64,000 bases of DNA from VAZQ01 sp963817015. GTDB lineage: Bacteria > Pseudomonadota > Alphaproteobacteria > Rhizobiales > Xanthobacteraceae. The stretch is taken from the NCBI GenBank assembly GCA_963817015.1, contig CAWFMV010000006.1:19600-83599 (forward strand). The letters are read 5' to 3'. This document shows, in pieces, positions 18,353-28,203 of the stretch. Below the pieces are notes generated by a model. The model was given only the letters and a program-made list of their open reading frames with translations, searched no databases and was not told the DNA's origin. A program made the translations under genes and the position numbers. The first letter of the stretch is position 1. Every line of letters starts with the position of its first letter.

Positions 18353-21300
18353 CTATCGCGCCGCCGTCACCTCGACCGTGCCGGTTGCGGTGCGACCGAA
18401 GCGGTCGGGCCGGTACATGTCCTCCACGTAGGCCTGCGGATGCACGTAGCGGCCGGGCGAGACCGCCCGCACCACATAGGCCACCGTGAACACCGGACCG
18501 TCGGCACCTTTGCGATTGAACGCAGCCGCGAAGCGGTCGTCGCGGAACTCGGCATTGGCCGGCTCGACCGCGTTCTCGATCCAGCCGAGCGTGCCGGTCT
18601 CGCCTGACGAGACCAGCCGCGGGTTGTCGATCTCGAAGCCTGCCGGCAGATGAGTCGACCACGATGACGCGGCCGAACTGCGGTTGCGGCTCGGTGATCT
18701 TGAGCACGACCGCGAAGCGGTCGTTCTGCCTCGCCTGCGATGGATCGGCGGGCTTGCCATCGAGCGTGTAGTAGAGCCGCTCGATCTTGAAGCCACGCTC
18801 GGCGGCGGGCTCCGGCACGGTCGGCGCGCCGGTCACCGTGAGCACGGCGCGTACCGTCGAGTCGCCCGCATTGGTCACCGTCACGGCGCCAGCACCGAGC
18901 GTCGACTGCTTGATAGCTGCGGTTGACCGTACCCTGCACCGCCTCCGCACCAACCGCGCCCGCAACGCTGAGCGAGATGCCGGTCGCCTCCTTGGCCAGC
19001 GCCCGCGACGCCAGCACCAGCCACGCCTGCTCCTGCGTCGAGATGTAGGGCGTGAGGTTGCGCGCCGCCTCGACCCGCTCGACCGCATTCACGATGATCG
19101 GGCGCTGCGCGCCGCCCTCCGACGGCGAGCGTCACCAGCGCTGCCGCATCGCGCAGGATCGAGCCGTAGTCGATGCGGCCATATTCGAGCACGGGCTCGG
19201 CCCGCGAGCGAAGCAGCGCCGCGGTAAAGACGCGCTCGGCACGCGCGCGATCACCGAGCATGCCAAGCGCGGCGGCAAGCTGCGCCTTGGCGATCAGTGG
19301 TCGCGAAGTCGTCGAGCTTGGTGTCGGCGTAGTAGCGCAGGTCACCGAGCGGGGCCGCGCCGTTGCGCGCCAGCACATAGAGCGCATAGGCGAGCGCGCG
19401 GCCGCCGTTCTTGCTCGGCTCCTCGGCATTGCCGATGTAGTTCTTGCAGCCGATCGAGCGCGAGCTTGAACGGCGACGTCGGGCACCGCAAAGCCGCGCT
19501 CGCGCGCACGCGTGAGGAAGTCGCTCACATAGGCATCGAGCCAGACGTCATCGCCGCCCGCCGACCACAGCCCGAACGAGCCGTTCGAGCCCTGGCGCGC
19601 GAGCAGCCGATCGATCGCTTCGCGGATGCGCTGGTCGATCGCGGTGTCGAGCGAGAGGTGCGCTTCGCTCGCGAGATCGTTGACGTAAAGCAGCGGCATG
19701 CGCGCGGCTGGTGATCTGCTCCGAGCAGCCGAACGGATAGCGGTCGAGCGCCGAGAGCAGCGCCGCCGCGTCGAGCGCGGTCGAGAGACCGACCGAGAGT
19801 GCCGCACTCGCCGGTTCCCGGCACGAGATCGGCGAACAGGTCGTTCGACAGCGTCAGGCTTTCGCCGCTGCGCGAGCGGCCGCACGGTGCGGCGCGCGAT
19901 CACTTGCGTGGCCGGCTTGACGCCGAGCGCGTAGCTGCGCTCGAGCGTGAAGCCCGACGGCCCGCTCACGCGCACCGTCACATTGGCGACGCCGGCAGCC
20001 GGCCGCGGTGAGCGGCACCGTCACGGCGCTGCGCTGCTTGGCGTTGAGCTGCAGCGTCTGCGGCGCGCGCATTGCCGACGACGTTGACGCCTTCGCTGCG
20101 CACCTCGATGCGATAGTCGCCGGCCCCGCCTTCGACGTTGTCGAGATCGAGATGCATGGTGCCGCGATCGCCGTTGAGCAGGAAGCGCGGCAGCGTCGCG
20201 GTGAGCACCACGGAGTCGCGGATCACGACGTCGCTCACGGCGCGGCCGACCTTGTCCTTGCGACCAGGCCACCGCCATCACGCGGGCGGTGCCGGCGAAG
20301 TCCGGGATGTCGAAGGTCGACCTCGGCGGTGCCGTCGGCACGGACCGTGACGAGGCCGGAATAGAGCGCGAGCGGCTTCTGCGCCGGCGGGCTGCCTTGC
20401 AGCTCGGCCGCCGCCGTGTCGCCGCCCGACTTGATCTGGCCGCGCGTGCCCTGCATGCCGTCGATGAGCTGGCCGTAGAGGTCGCGGACGTCGGCGGTGA
20501 GCCGGCGCTGGCCGAGATAGTAGTCGTCCGGCGCCGGCGGCTTGTAGTTGGTCAGGTTGAGGATGCCGACATCGACTGCGGCGACGACGATGCGCGCCTC
20601 CTCGCCGGCGGCAAGCCCGCCGATCTTGACCGGGATGCGCAGCGTCGCAGCTCGGGCGCTGCAGCTGCGGCAGCGTCCATGTTGACCGCAAGCGTGCGCG
20701 CCTGGCGGTTGACGCCGAACCACTGCACGCCGATGGCGCGGCCGGGCATGCGCTCGGCGCGCGTGTCGAGCGGACGGCGCAGCGTCGCCACCACATAGGC
20801 GCCGGTGCCCCAGTCGTTGCCGACCGGAACGGTGAGCCGCGCGGTGCCGGCCTGCACGTCCTGCGTCTGCGGTGGTGATGAGCCGGTCGCCGATGACGTT
20901 GAGCGTCACCTTGCCGGCGGTGCGCGCCGTCACCGCGACCGTCATGCGTGTCGCCGGGCGCATATTCCGGCTTGTCGAGCGCGATTTCGAGCAGGTCGGG
21001 CGTATCGGCGCTCGCTTCCGCATAGAAGCCGGCGTCGAAGCCGACCGAGGTCATCGGGCCGTGCGATCGCTGGTCGAGACTTCGAGGCGATAGCGGCCCC
21101 ACTGCACCGGCATCGAGATGCGCGCCGGCGTGTCGGCCGCGACGTTGAACTGGTGCCGTCGGCGACGCGGCGGGTGGTCTTGACCGGCTCGAATTCCCAA
21201 TTGGTGTCGCGCCGATACCATTGATAGCGGGTCTCGACCTTCAGCAGCTCGTAGCGCAGTCCACTGCGCGCGAGCGTTGCGCCGTCGGGCGCCGCGACGA

Positions 21301-23608
21301 TCACGTCGAAGGTCGCGTTCTCGCCCTCGCCGAGCGAGCGGCCGGAGAACAGCGGCTTGACGCCGATCATCGGGCCTGCCGGCGTCACCGGCACGACGAG
21401 CTTGCGCTCGACCGCGCGGCCGCCGGCCTCCGCCATGCGCACGGTGAGCTGCGCTTCGAGCGGACGGGTCGCCTCCGGCTGCTTCTCGAGCGTGAGAGTG
21501 AACTTGGCCTTGCCGTCGCGGTCGGTCGTCGGCAGGCCGTCGAGCGGCTGCCGCGTCTTCTCGATCTTCTCGTCGGCGAGGCCGAACTGATAGCGCGGAA
21601 AGCCCGCGCGCTCGTCGGCCGGCCCGATCACGACCTCGCCTTCGAGCTCGAGGCCGGCGGCCGGCGCGCCATAGAGATAGCGGCCGTCGACGCGTGATCT
21701 CGGCCGGAGCCGGCCTTGGAGACGCTCTTGGCCGTGGTGGCGAGATCGAATTCGAGCCGATCCGGCACATAGTCCTCGACCATGAAGGTCGTTTCGCCGA
21801 CCGGCGGACGCTTCGGATCGGTGAAGGCGCGCACGCGCCAGGTGCCGGTCGGCGCCGACGCGACCAGCGGCACGGCGAGCGCGCGGCCGCCGACGCCCTG
21901 GTCGGCCACGACCGTGCGGCGATATTCGACGCCGTCGGGGCGCTCGACCACGAGCGTGAGCGGCATGCCCGCCGCGGCCACGCCCTGCGCGTCGCGCAGC
22001 AGCGCCGTGAGCTGCACCGTCTCGCCGGAGCGATAGACGCCGCGCTCGGTATAGACGAAGGCATCGAGGCCGGCCGGCACCACGCGGCCGGAAACGCCGC
22101 GGTCGGTGAGATCGAAGGCCGGCGCCTTGAGGCTCAGGAACGCGTAGTCGCCGCGCGCATCGGTCGCGATCAGCAGCGCCGGCGCCAGCGCGCCCTCGCC
22201 GCGCGTCAGACCGGCCTCGAACTGCACATGGCCGGCGTCGTCGGTGCGCTTGGTCGAGAGGATCTCGTTGTTGCGCGACAGCAGGCGCACTTCGACCGCG
22301 CCGCTCGGCTGCGTCGATTTCGAGCGAATTCACGAAGGCGTGCACGCCGTCATTGCCGGAGAAGGCCGTGAGGCCGAGGTCGGAGACGATGAACCACTGG
22401 GTCGCCAGTCTGGTCGTATTCGTCGCCGACCGAGCCCGCGGCATTCGCCACCATCACATAGACGCCGGCGCCGCATTGCCGATCGCCTCGCCGACCGGAA
22501 ACGCGGTGGTGACGTCGGCATTGAGCGTCTGCTCGACCTTCATCTCGCCTTTCCAGACCTGCGAGCCGCGCTCCTCGGTGAGGCGGCCGATGTCGTAGCG
22601 GTCGAGCGTGCGCTGGAAGTCGCTGCCGATCACGGTGTTGAGCAGGTTGCGGTCGCCGATGCGGTAGATCTCGATCGCCACCGCCGTGGTGTTGACGCTG
22701 ACCACCGGGATGCCGCGCTGGCCGGTGCGCGGCAGCACATAGGCCTTGCTGGTGAAGCGCACGAACGGCTTGCGGTCGCGCACATAGACGTTGAATTCGG
22801 CGCTCTTCGACAGCGTCTCCTTCACGGTCGAGGGAATGCCGGCGCGCAGCGTGATGCTGTAGCGCTCGCCGTGCTTGAGGCCTTCGACGCAGATCTGCCG
22901 CTTGTCGACCGAGAGCGCCGGCCGGTCCTGGCCGGCGACGGCGACGAACGGCGAGAGGTCGGTGCGCCGGCCCGGCAGATCTTCGGAGAACTGGAAGCAG
23001 GCGCGCGGCGAGGCCGCGTCCGCATCGACGGAGTAGTCGAGCAGCCGGAAGCCATGGTCCTCGCGCATGCGCTCGTATTGCTGGCGCACGTCCGCGACTT
23101 CGCGCAGGTCGAGCGAAATGCGCATCGCATCGAGCGCCGGCCGCCAGAGCTGGCGGTCGGCATAGCTGCGCGAGATGACCAGCAGGCTGTCGGCCTCCTC
23201 GGCCGGCACTCGCGTGCGCTGATAGGCGATATAGGCGGCGGTCGCCGCGCGCTCGAGCAGCGTCGTGCGCTCGCGATCGTTGCCGGGCCGGATCTGCAGC
23301 ACGGCCTTGGCGAGCCGCAGCCAGTTCGCGCCGTCCTCGGGCGCGACGACGGCGATCTGGCCGAGCAGCTGCAGGCCGGTGCGGAAATCGTTGCGCGCAA
23401 AGGCGGCGTCGGCCTCGCGCCGCAAGCTGCGCGACGGGCTTCGTGACCGCGCCGGCTTCGCGTCTTGATCTGCGCTTCGAGCTTGATCGCCGCGTCGGCG
23501 AGATCGTCGCGCTGGAACGCCTTCTGGGCGGACGCCGCGACCGACAAGCGACAGCGACAATAGGGCAACGAGCGCGGCGACGATGCCGGCGCGGACGAAC
23601 GCAATCAT
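18353..23608 (-). CDS. Alpha-2-macroglobulin family protein with CSEQ thioester, frameshifted
   Basis: Periplasmic protease-trapping protein, about 1,745 aa. ATG 23608 follows a strong AAGGAGGTT. The start MIAFVRAGIVAALVALLSLS is a Sec signal peptide leading, after a one-base insertion, to AASAQKAFQRDD; an AxA site rather than a lipobox suggests it is soluble. A helical TPR-like N-terminal part is followed by macroglobulin beta domains (QLTVRMAEAGGRAVERKLVV, GRGRAS-type loops) and the thioester domain. The thioester motif is CSEQ at 19716-19727 within RYPFGCSEQITSRA, then DDVWLDAYVSDFLTRARERG. The receptor-like C-terminus ends FGRTATGTVEVTAAR. More than ten frame breaks occur, yet the CSEQ site is intact. 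It precedes pbpC on the same strand; together they are thought to trap invading proteases and repair cell-wall damage. Confidence 0.85.
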
Positions 23609-23894
23609 GATTGAACCTCCTTCCCCGCCGGCCCGACCGCCACGCGGGATAATTGCCATGCTGAACCCGCAATCGTGTCGAGGTAATGACTTCCGGAGGG
23701 CGATGCATCAGCGCAAAGGCTCCTCGGGCGGACCTGTCCACAGCCGCGGCGATTGGCCTGGCCTATCCGCCTCTTCGGGCGCTAGCGCATTGAAATAACA
23801 TCATTTTTTTGCGTTGCCATCGCCAGGCCGCGTCCGGCCGGTGAAGCCGCTGGCTGCCATTGCGGCTCGTCACAACGGCGTCGCGGTTAATCCT

Positions 23895-23963
23895 TTCAAA
23901 TGTCCGCAAATCTCCGCATGTCTTTTCAAATGCCCTCACGTCTTTTCAAATCCCCCTTTACCG
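23895..23963. repeat. Three spaced TTTCAAAT direct repeats
   Basis: In the roughly 400-bp gap between the alpha-2-macroglobulin gene and the phosphodiesterase gene, TTTCAAAT occurs three times at about 20-25 base spacing, twice as TCTTTTCAAAT. It lies about 50-115 bp before the phosphodiesterase start. It could be an operator array or a minor tandem expansion. The rest of the gap shows nothing I recognise. Confidence 0.5.
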
Positions 23964-24012
23964 GCTTGGTGCGATGATGGGCCGAGCGGAGCAACCAGCG
24001 AGAGGAGCAACC

Positions 24013-25104
24013 ATGGCCAATCTTCTCCGACGCGCGCCCGCTGCCATCTTCTATGGCGCCTCGATTGTTGCGATTGTCGCCTTCGTTGCCACCGCACAGA
24101 CCCAGACCATGCCCCCTCTCACTCCAACCTTGAGCGGCGGAGCGCCGCTCGTGATCGGCCACCGTGGAGCGGCTGGCCATCGGCCTGAGCACACGCTCGC
24201 GTCCTACAGCCTTGCAATCGACTACGGGGTCGATTTCATCGAGCCTGATCTGGTGTCGACCAAGGATGGCGTGTTGATCGCGCGCCATGAGAACGACATT
24301 TCCGGCACCACCGACGTGGCGCAGAAGTTTCCCGGCCGGCGCACCCGAAAGACGATCGATGGCAAATCGATCGAAGGCTACTTCACCGAGGACTTCACGC
24401 TCGCAGAGATCAAGACGCTGCGCGCCAAGGAGCGGCTCGCCTTCCGCAACCAGGGCTGGAACGGCATCTACGAGATTCCGACGCTGCAGGAGGTGATCGA
24501 GCTCGCCAAGCGCAGGGGCCTCGAAACCGGCCGCGTGATCGGGATCTATCCCGAGACCAAGCACCCGAGCTATTTTCGCTCGATCGGGCTCGCGCTGGAG
24601 GCGCCGCTGGTCAAGACGTTGACGGACAATGGCTACACCGACGCCAATGCGCCGGTCTTCATTCAGTCCTTCGAGGTCCAGAACCTCAAGGACCTGAGCA
24701 AGCTCACCAAGGTGCGGCTGGTGCAGCTCATGGAGGATAATAGGGCCAAGCCCTACGACTTCGTCGCGGCGGGCGACCGCCGCAGCTATGGCGACCTCAT
24801 GACACCGGAAGGCCTTGTCGCCATCGCCAGCTACGCCAGCGGCATCGGCCCATTCAAGCGCAGCATCGTGCCGCAGGGCGCAAACGGGGCGCTGCTGCCG
24901 CCCACGAGCCTCGTCGCCGACGCCCACAAGGCCGGGCTGGTTGTGCATCCTTATACGTTCCGCGACGAGCCCGAGTTCCTGGCGCGCGACTATAGCCTCG
25001 ACCCTGTGAAAGAGTATCTCCAGTTTTTCCGGCTTGGCGTCGACGGCGTGTTCTCCGATTTCGGAGACACTGCGGTGCGGGCGAAGAGATTGATGTGGCC
25101 GTGA
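24013..25104 (+). CDS. Exported glycerophosphodiester phosphodiesterase (GlpQ-like)
   Basis: 363-aa GDPD-family enzyme hydrolysing glycerophosphodiesters to glycerol-3-phosphate and an alcohol, probably periplasmic. The signal segment (FYGASIVAIVAFVATAQTQT) is followed by the catalytic start VIGHRGAAGHRPEHTLASY, the metal-binding FIEPDLVSTKDGVLIARHEN (Glu/Asp and second His), and near the end GVDGVFSDFGDTA. Its length and the long insertion after the first His match periplasmic GlpQ rather than the short cytosolic UgpQ. GAGAGGAG precedes ATG 24013; the frame is open further upstream, but that part covers the repeat region and lacks conservation. It is convergent with the CDF-like gene, 22 bp apart. 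Confidence 0.9.
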   Translation: MANLLRRAPAAIFYGASIVAIVAFVATAQTQTMPPLTPTLSGGAPLVIGHRGAAGHRPEHTLASYSLAIDYGVDFIEPDLVSTKDGVLIARHENDISGTTDVAQKFPGRRTRKTIDGKSIEGYFTEDFTLAEIKTLRAKERLAFRNQGWNGIYEIPTLQEVIELAKRRGLETGRVIGIYPETKHPSYFRSIGLALEAPLVKTLTDNGYTDANAPVFIQSFEVQNLKDLSKLTKVRLVQLMEDNRAKPYDFVAAGDRRSYGDLMTPEGLVAIASYASGIGPFKRSIVPQGANGALLPPTSLVADAHKAGLVVHPYTFRDEPEFLARDYSLDPVKEYLQFFRLGVDGVFSDFGDTAVRAKRLMWP

Positions 25105-25126
25105 ACGAGGGCAAAATGCGCGGGTG

Positions 25127-25768
25127 TTATTCGGCCGCGACGGACATTGGAGTGCGACGGAGCTCTTCGGCCGCCTGCCGAGCCACAACCGCGGCGCCTT
25201 GCAGCGCCAGCGCCGCCATGATGGCCGCGACGATGACGTCGGGCCATCCCGTGCCGGTACCAAACACACCCACGGCAGCGAGCAACACGGCGATGTTGCC
25301 CAGCACGTCGTTGCGCGTGCAAATCCATGCCGAGCGCATGTTGGCGTCACCGGTGCGGTAGGCCCACAGCAAGCCAAACGAGGCGGCGTTGGCGACGAGC
25401 GCGGCCAATCCGACCGTGCCCATGGTGAAGGCGCTGGGCAGAGTGCCGTGCACGGCGTGCCAGACGACTGTCCCGATCACCCACAATCCGAACACGCCCA
25501 TGGTGGCGCCTTTGAGCAGCGCGGCCGTCGCGCGATACCGGAGCGCCATGCCAACCACAAACAAGCTGATCGCATAGTTCGCGGCGTCGCCAAGGAAATC
25601 GAGAGCGTCCGCCTGCAGTGAAGCCGACCCGGCCGCGAGGCCGGCGCCGATCTCGACCAGGAACATCACGGCGTTGATGGCCAGGACAGCCCAAAGCACG
25701 CGGCGATAGGCTTGGTTCCCGCGATGGGAGTCCAGATTCAGGGGCGGCGGACAGCAGCATTCGGCCAT
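25127..25768 (-). CDS. Cation diffusion facilitator-like transporter (short form)
   Basis: 213-aa membrane protein of the cation-efflux (CDF) type with five to six predicted helices. The metal-site helix reads SLQADALDFLGDAANYAISL, and a second half-site is in SAWICTRNDVLGNIAVLLAA (Asn/Asp in place of the usual His-Asp pair). There is no cytoplasmic C-terminal domain, so it is shorter than CzcD or FieF. The N-terminus has a CCCPPP cluster that could bind metal. Likely exports or imports a divalent metal; which one is not evident. Confidence 0.75.
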   Translation of the reverse strand: MAECCCPPPLNLDSHRGNQAYRRVLWAVLAINAVMFLVEIGAGLAAGSASLQADALDFLGDAANYAISLFVVGMALRYRATAALLKGATMGVFGLWVIGTVVWHAVHGTLPSAFTMGTVGLAALVANAASFGLLWAYRTGDANMRSAWICTRNDVLGNIAVLLAAVGVFGTGTGWPDVIVAAIMAALALQGAAVVARQAAEELRRTPMSVAAE

Positions 25769-26005
25769 GCTGAATTGATAGTATCGTCCTCAGGCTCAAA
25801 CAAGACTGCGGAATGGCGCAGTCCCGATGTTCCGCGACGTCTGGTATGCGAGCGCACTTGGCCGTTGCGCCCGTTTTCTCGGTTGGGTTCCCCGGCTTGC
25901 GGGGTGGCCACACCGCCCATATGCTGATAACTGGCGTTCCCGCACCCGAGTTCGCCGTCCTCCGTGCGCATCGCGGCAGGACGACCCAAAAACGCCCGGC
26001 ACAAG

Positions 26006-26081
26006 GTCCACGTAGCTCAGCCGGAAGAGCAGCGGATTTCTAATCCGCAGGTCGCAGGTTCGAGCCCTGCCGTGGACGCCA
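26006..26081 (+). tRNA. tRNA-Arg (anticodon TCT)
   Basis: A 76-nt cloverleaf including an encoded CCA. Acceptor stem GTCCACG pairs with CGTGGAC, with G as discriminator base. The D arm is GCTC/GAGC, the anticodon stem GCGGA/TCCGC with loop TTTCTAA (anticodon TCT), and the T arm GCAGG/CCTGC with loop TTCGAGC. All stems pair perfectly. No downstream repeat of its 3' end was seen within the window, so an integrated element bounded by this tRNA is not supported. Confidence 0.96.
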
Positions 26082-26337
26082 AACATATAAGTGAAATCCG
26101 TTGAGTTCTGGCCCGAACGGCACGCCCGCGCAAATTCCCGTATGAACGCGAAGTATTGAGCGCTGCTCGGCAGCAACCGAATTCGCTATCGCATGAGTTC
26201 CATACCTTAGTATCGCCGTTAACTTCTTCGATCGCCATCCTCAGATACATTGGTACGATTTACACCACGTCGACCTTTGTTGACATTCGTTGGCGTAGTG
26301 ATGCTGAAAGTTCATGGACAGATAGATAGGTGTAATC
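26082..26337. other. Lower-GC non-coding stretch after tRNA-Arg
   Basis: About 255 bp with visibly more A/T than neighbouring DNA and no convincing reading frame. It separates the tRNA from two small overlapping genes of unknown function. The combination of a tRNA, a drop in GC and unrecognised small genes suggests an old insertion, but no integrase or attachment repeat is present. Confidence 0.4.
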
Positions 26338-26601
26338 ATGACTTGGATTGTTCCTGGCGGCACGATCAGGAAAGGCGAGACTATCTCGTGGGACGGGTTA
26401 TCATGGGCAGCGGGCGTAGACCCCGGTCCTCAGCACCTCACATTGCGTGCGGCCGTACATAGTTGCCGGCTGGTGGTGCTCGCTCAAACGCGCACCAAGA
26501 TCCAGGATGGGTCGCGTATCAGGTGGGACTACGGCCTCATTGCAAGAAATGACGGCTGGACCGACACGTATTTCGAGATCGAGGGAGGCAACCATGTCTG
26601 A
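26338..26601 (+). CDS. Small hypothetical protein, 87 aa
   Basis: Unrecognised. The sequence runs MTWIVPGGTIRKGETISWDG through LRAAVHSCRLVVLAQTRTK to a Gly/Asn-rich C-terminus ending IEGGNHV. Predicted beta-rich, without membrane segment or signal. The stop overlaps the next gene by eight bases, and the pair has lower GC than the surroundings. The overlapping pair could be an operon of two interacting small proteins; a toxin-antitoxin role would be pure guesswork. Confidence 0.5.
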   Translation: MTWIVPGGTIRKGETISWDGLSWAAGVDPGPQHLTLRAAVHSCRLVVLAQTRTKIQDGSRIRWDYGLIARNDGWTDTYFEIEGGNHV

Positions 26602-26842
26602 CAGCGACAGCAAGAAGGCTTCTCTCTGGGTCGTAGTCAATGAGAGCGGTGATATTGTCGGATCCAATTACATGCTGACGGGGGACTCAAAAGGTGATGG
26701 GCCCGTGAATAGAGGTCGACCCGTGGCAGCGGCAGGCCAGCGCGCAATCGAGATGGACATGAGCGAGGAGATGCACTTTGCCGACTCGGCCGCGACGTTC
26801 CACGCTCGGATCGCAACCCTGATGTCCGGAAGGACAAAATAG
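26594..26842 (+). CDS. Small hypothetical protein, 82 aa
   Basis: Unrecognised acidic protein beginning MSDSDSKKASLWVVVNESGD and ending ARIATLMSGRTK. A GGGAGG ribosome site 5 bases before ATG 26594 lies inside the previous gene, strongly supporting translation of this frame and coupling of the two. No domain is recognised. Confidence 0.6.
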   Translation: MSDSDSKKASLWVVVNESGDIVGSNYMLTGDSKGDGPVNRGRPVAAAGQRAIEMDMSEEMHFADSAATFHARIATLMSGRTK

Positions 26843-27007
26843 GACCAAGGCTCGCAATGACGTGTAGTGGGGCGCTACAGGCACTTACCACTCGCACGTT
26901 GTACCCTCTCGCACTCGCAAGGCGGCATCACAGCATCGCAGATCCCAATGCGATTCACGCGGCCGCCTCGCGTTTGCGGTCTCTTTCCTAATTACGTGAG
27001 AGTGCGA

Positions 27008-27562
27008 TCAAAGAATATCCGCCTCGGTGAACGTCGACTCCACGCGCTCCGCGACCAGCCGGAACAACCATCGCAACGAGTCGCGCTGTTTTCCTTGCGT
27101 GCATCCATCAACGATGTTGAACGCCAGAAACAAATTCCAATCGCGGATGCTGCTCAGCAATGTGGCCAGACGCTCCTCGTTGAATCGGCCCTTGAGCTTG
27201 AACTGACGCCACAGCGCAAATGGCTCGTCGTGGTACTGAACCATCGCCAGCATGTCGGCGTCGTCGCAGAACTCGGCGAGAAACGCCCGCGCCAGCGACG
27301 CATGACTGTCAGGCGCCGCGATCGGCGCGCCCGGCTGCGCCTCAGCCTTGAACGTGTCATGGGTGTGAACGAGCACCTTGAGCCGCCAGTAATCGGTCTC
27401 CGACAGCTTCGCGCGCAGCTGCGCGAGATTGCGCTCAAGCTCCGCAATGTGCGCCCGAATGGTTCCTTCCGGATGCCCCGGCCGTACCTCGCCCCAATCC
27501 AGGTTACGCTGGTAGCGCGCGGCGCGCGTAATGGCGTCGAATATCTCTTTGTAGTCCCGCAT
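27008..27562 (-). CDS. HD-domain-like protein
   Basis: 184-aa all-helical protein with spaced His/Asp motifs of an HD-type metal-dependent phosphohydrolase: EGTIRAHIAELERN, LKVLVHTHDTFKAEA, DSHASLARAFLAEFCDDAD and VQYHDEPFALWRQ. The THD and QYHDE motifs are the likely metal site. Such proteins often act on nucleotides or phosphorylated metabolites. It stands alone, with non-coding DNA on both sides. The family is inferred from motifs only; substrate unknown. Confidence 0.65.
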   Translation of the reverse strand: MRDYKEIFDAITRAARYQRNLDWGEVRPGHPEGTIRAHIAELERNLAQLRAKLSETDYWRLKVLVHTHDTFKAEAQPGAPIAAPDSHASLARAFLAEFCDDADMLAMVQYHDEPFALWRQFKLKGRFNEERLATLLSSIRDWNLFLAFNIVDGCTQGKQRDSLRWLFRLVAERVESTFTEADIL

Positions 27563-27795
27563 GCCCGTCCTTGTGATCGAACATTGAGGTCGCCATCAGT
27601 CCCGCCTCAGGAAATGCCCTCAGAATCGTGATTAAATTGTCGTAAGTCCGGCCGGAGCCACAATCCCGACGCAACCTTTTCACATCTGGAAAATTATGTA
27701 GGATGCGGCCGCGAACGGATGCTACGGTCGCAGGAAGCAACGGACACGACACGGGCGACACGACTCACGGCGACGCGACCAACAGGAGCCTTGAA

Positions 27796-28074
27796 ATGAA
27801 CCGTCGTAGGACGATTGCAGCGCTGGCCGTGATAGGCGCTGCGTCCGTCGCTGCCGCACCGAGCTTCGCCCAGGACCCGTCGGGCGCCCGCATGGCGCCC
27901 GAGCGCGCTCCTGTCTCGTCCGGCGTGACCTCCGGCGCCTTGCCGACCCCATCGGTGCAGTTCGGCACCAAGCGCAAGGCGACCTCGCAGGAGGGACCAG
28001 AGCTGCAAAGCCAGAAGGCGGTACGGCCGCTTTCGCTCTCGCCGGGCGCGGCGCCAAATTTGCCCGTTAGATAA
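27796..28074 (+). CDS. Small secreted hypothetical protein
   Basis: 92-aa protein with a clear Sec signal peptide (MNRRRTIAALAVIGAASVAA, cleavage near SFA-QDP) and a short Pro/Ser/Gly-rich mature part of about 65 residues without recognisable fold. AGGAG lies 8 bases before ATG 27796; the frame is open further upstream but that part is not signal-like. Function unknown. A dispersed repeat follows its stop directly. Confidence 0.6.
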   Translation: MNRRRTIAALAVIGAASVAAAPSFAQDPSGARMAPERAPVSSGVTSGALPTPSVQFGTKRKATSQEGPELQSQKAVRPLSLSPGAAPNLPVR

Positions 28075-28091
28075 GAATGACGCGCTCTCCT

Positions 28092-28197
28092 CGTCATGGC
28101 CGGGCTCGTCCCCGCCATCCACGTCTTTGATCTAACTGAATTCAAGACGTGGATGCCCGCGACAAGCGCGGGCATGACGAAGCAAACGTTGAGCGCA
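28092..28197. repeat. Dispersed inverted repeat of the CCACGTCTT/AAGACGTGG family, copy 1
   Basis: About 105 bp in the gap between two genes. The outer arms are GTCATGG...CATGAC, and inner arms CATCCACGTCTT and AAGACGTGGATG flank an AT-rich centre. On the plus strand it would encode the start MAGLVPAIHVF, a spurious peptide common in rhizobial genomes. A diverged copy occurs at 40.34-40.48 kb, including the same flank AAACGTTGAGCGC. Confidence 0.8.
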
Positions 28198-28203
28198 TTG
28201 GTA

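Noticed and set aside
22244..23446. 400-codon plus-strand frame opposite the alpha-2-macroglobulin gene
   Set aside because: Antisense shadow made open by GC bias; the minus strand carries the coherent, though frameshifted, protein.
12509..23608. True pseudogene cluster caused by gene decay
   Set aside because: All resolvable breaks are single-base insertions and the catalytic motifs (PAP2, CSEQ, SxxK, KTG) are intact, which fits consensus error better than decay.
26006..27000. Genomic island bounded by tRNA-Arg
   Set aside because: No integrase and no repeated copy of the tRNA 3' end found within the window; only lower GC supports it.
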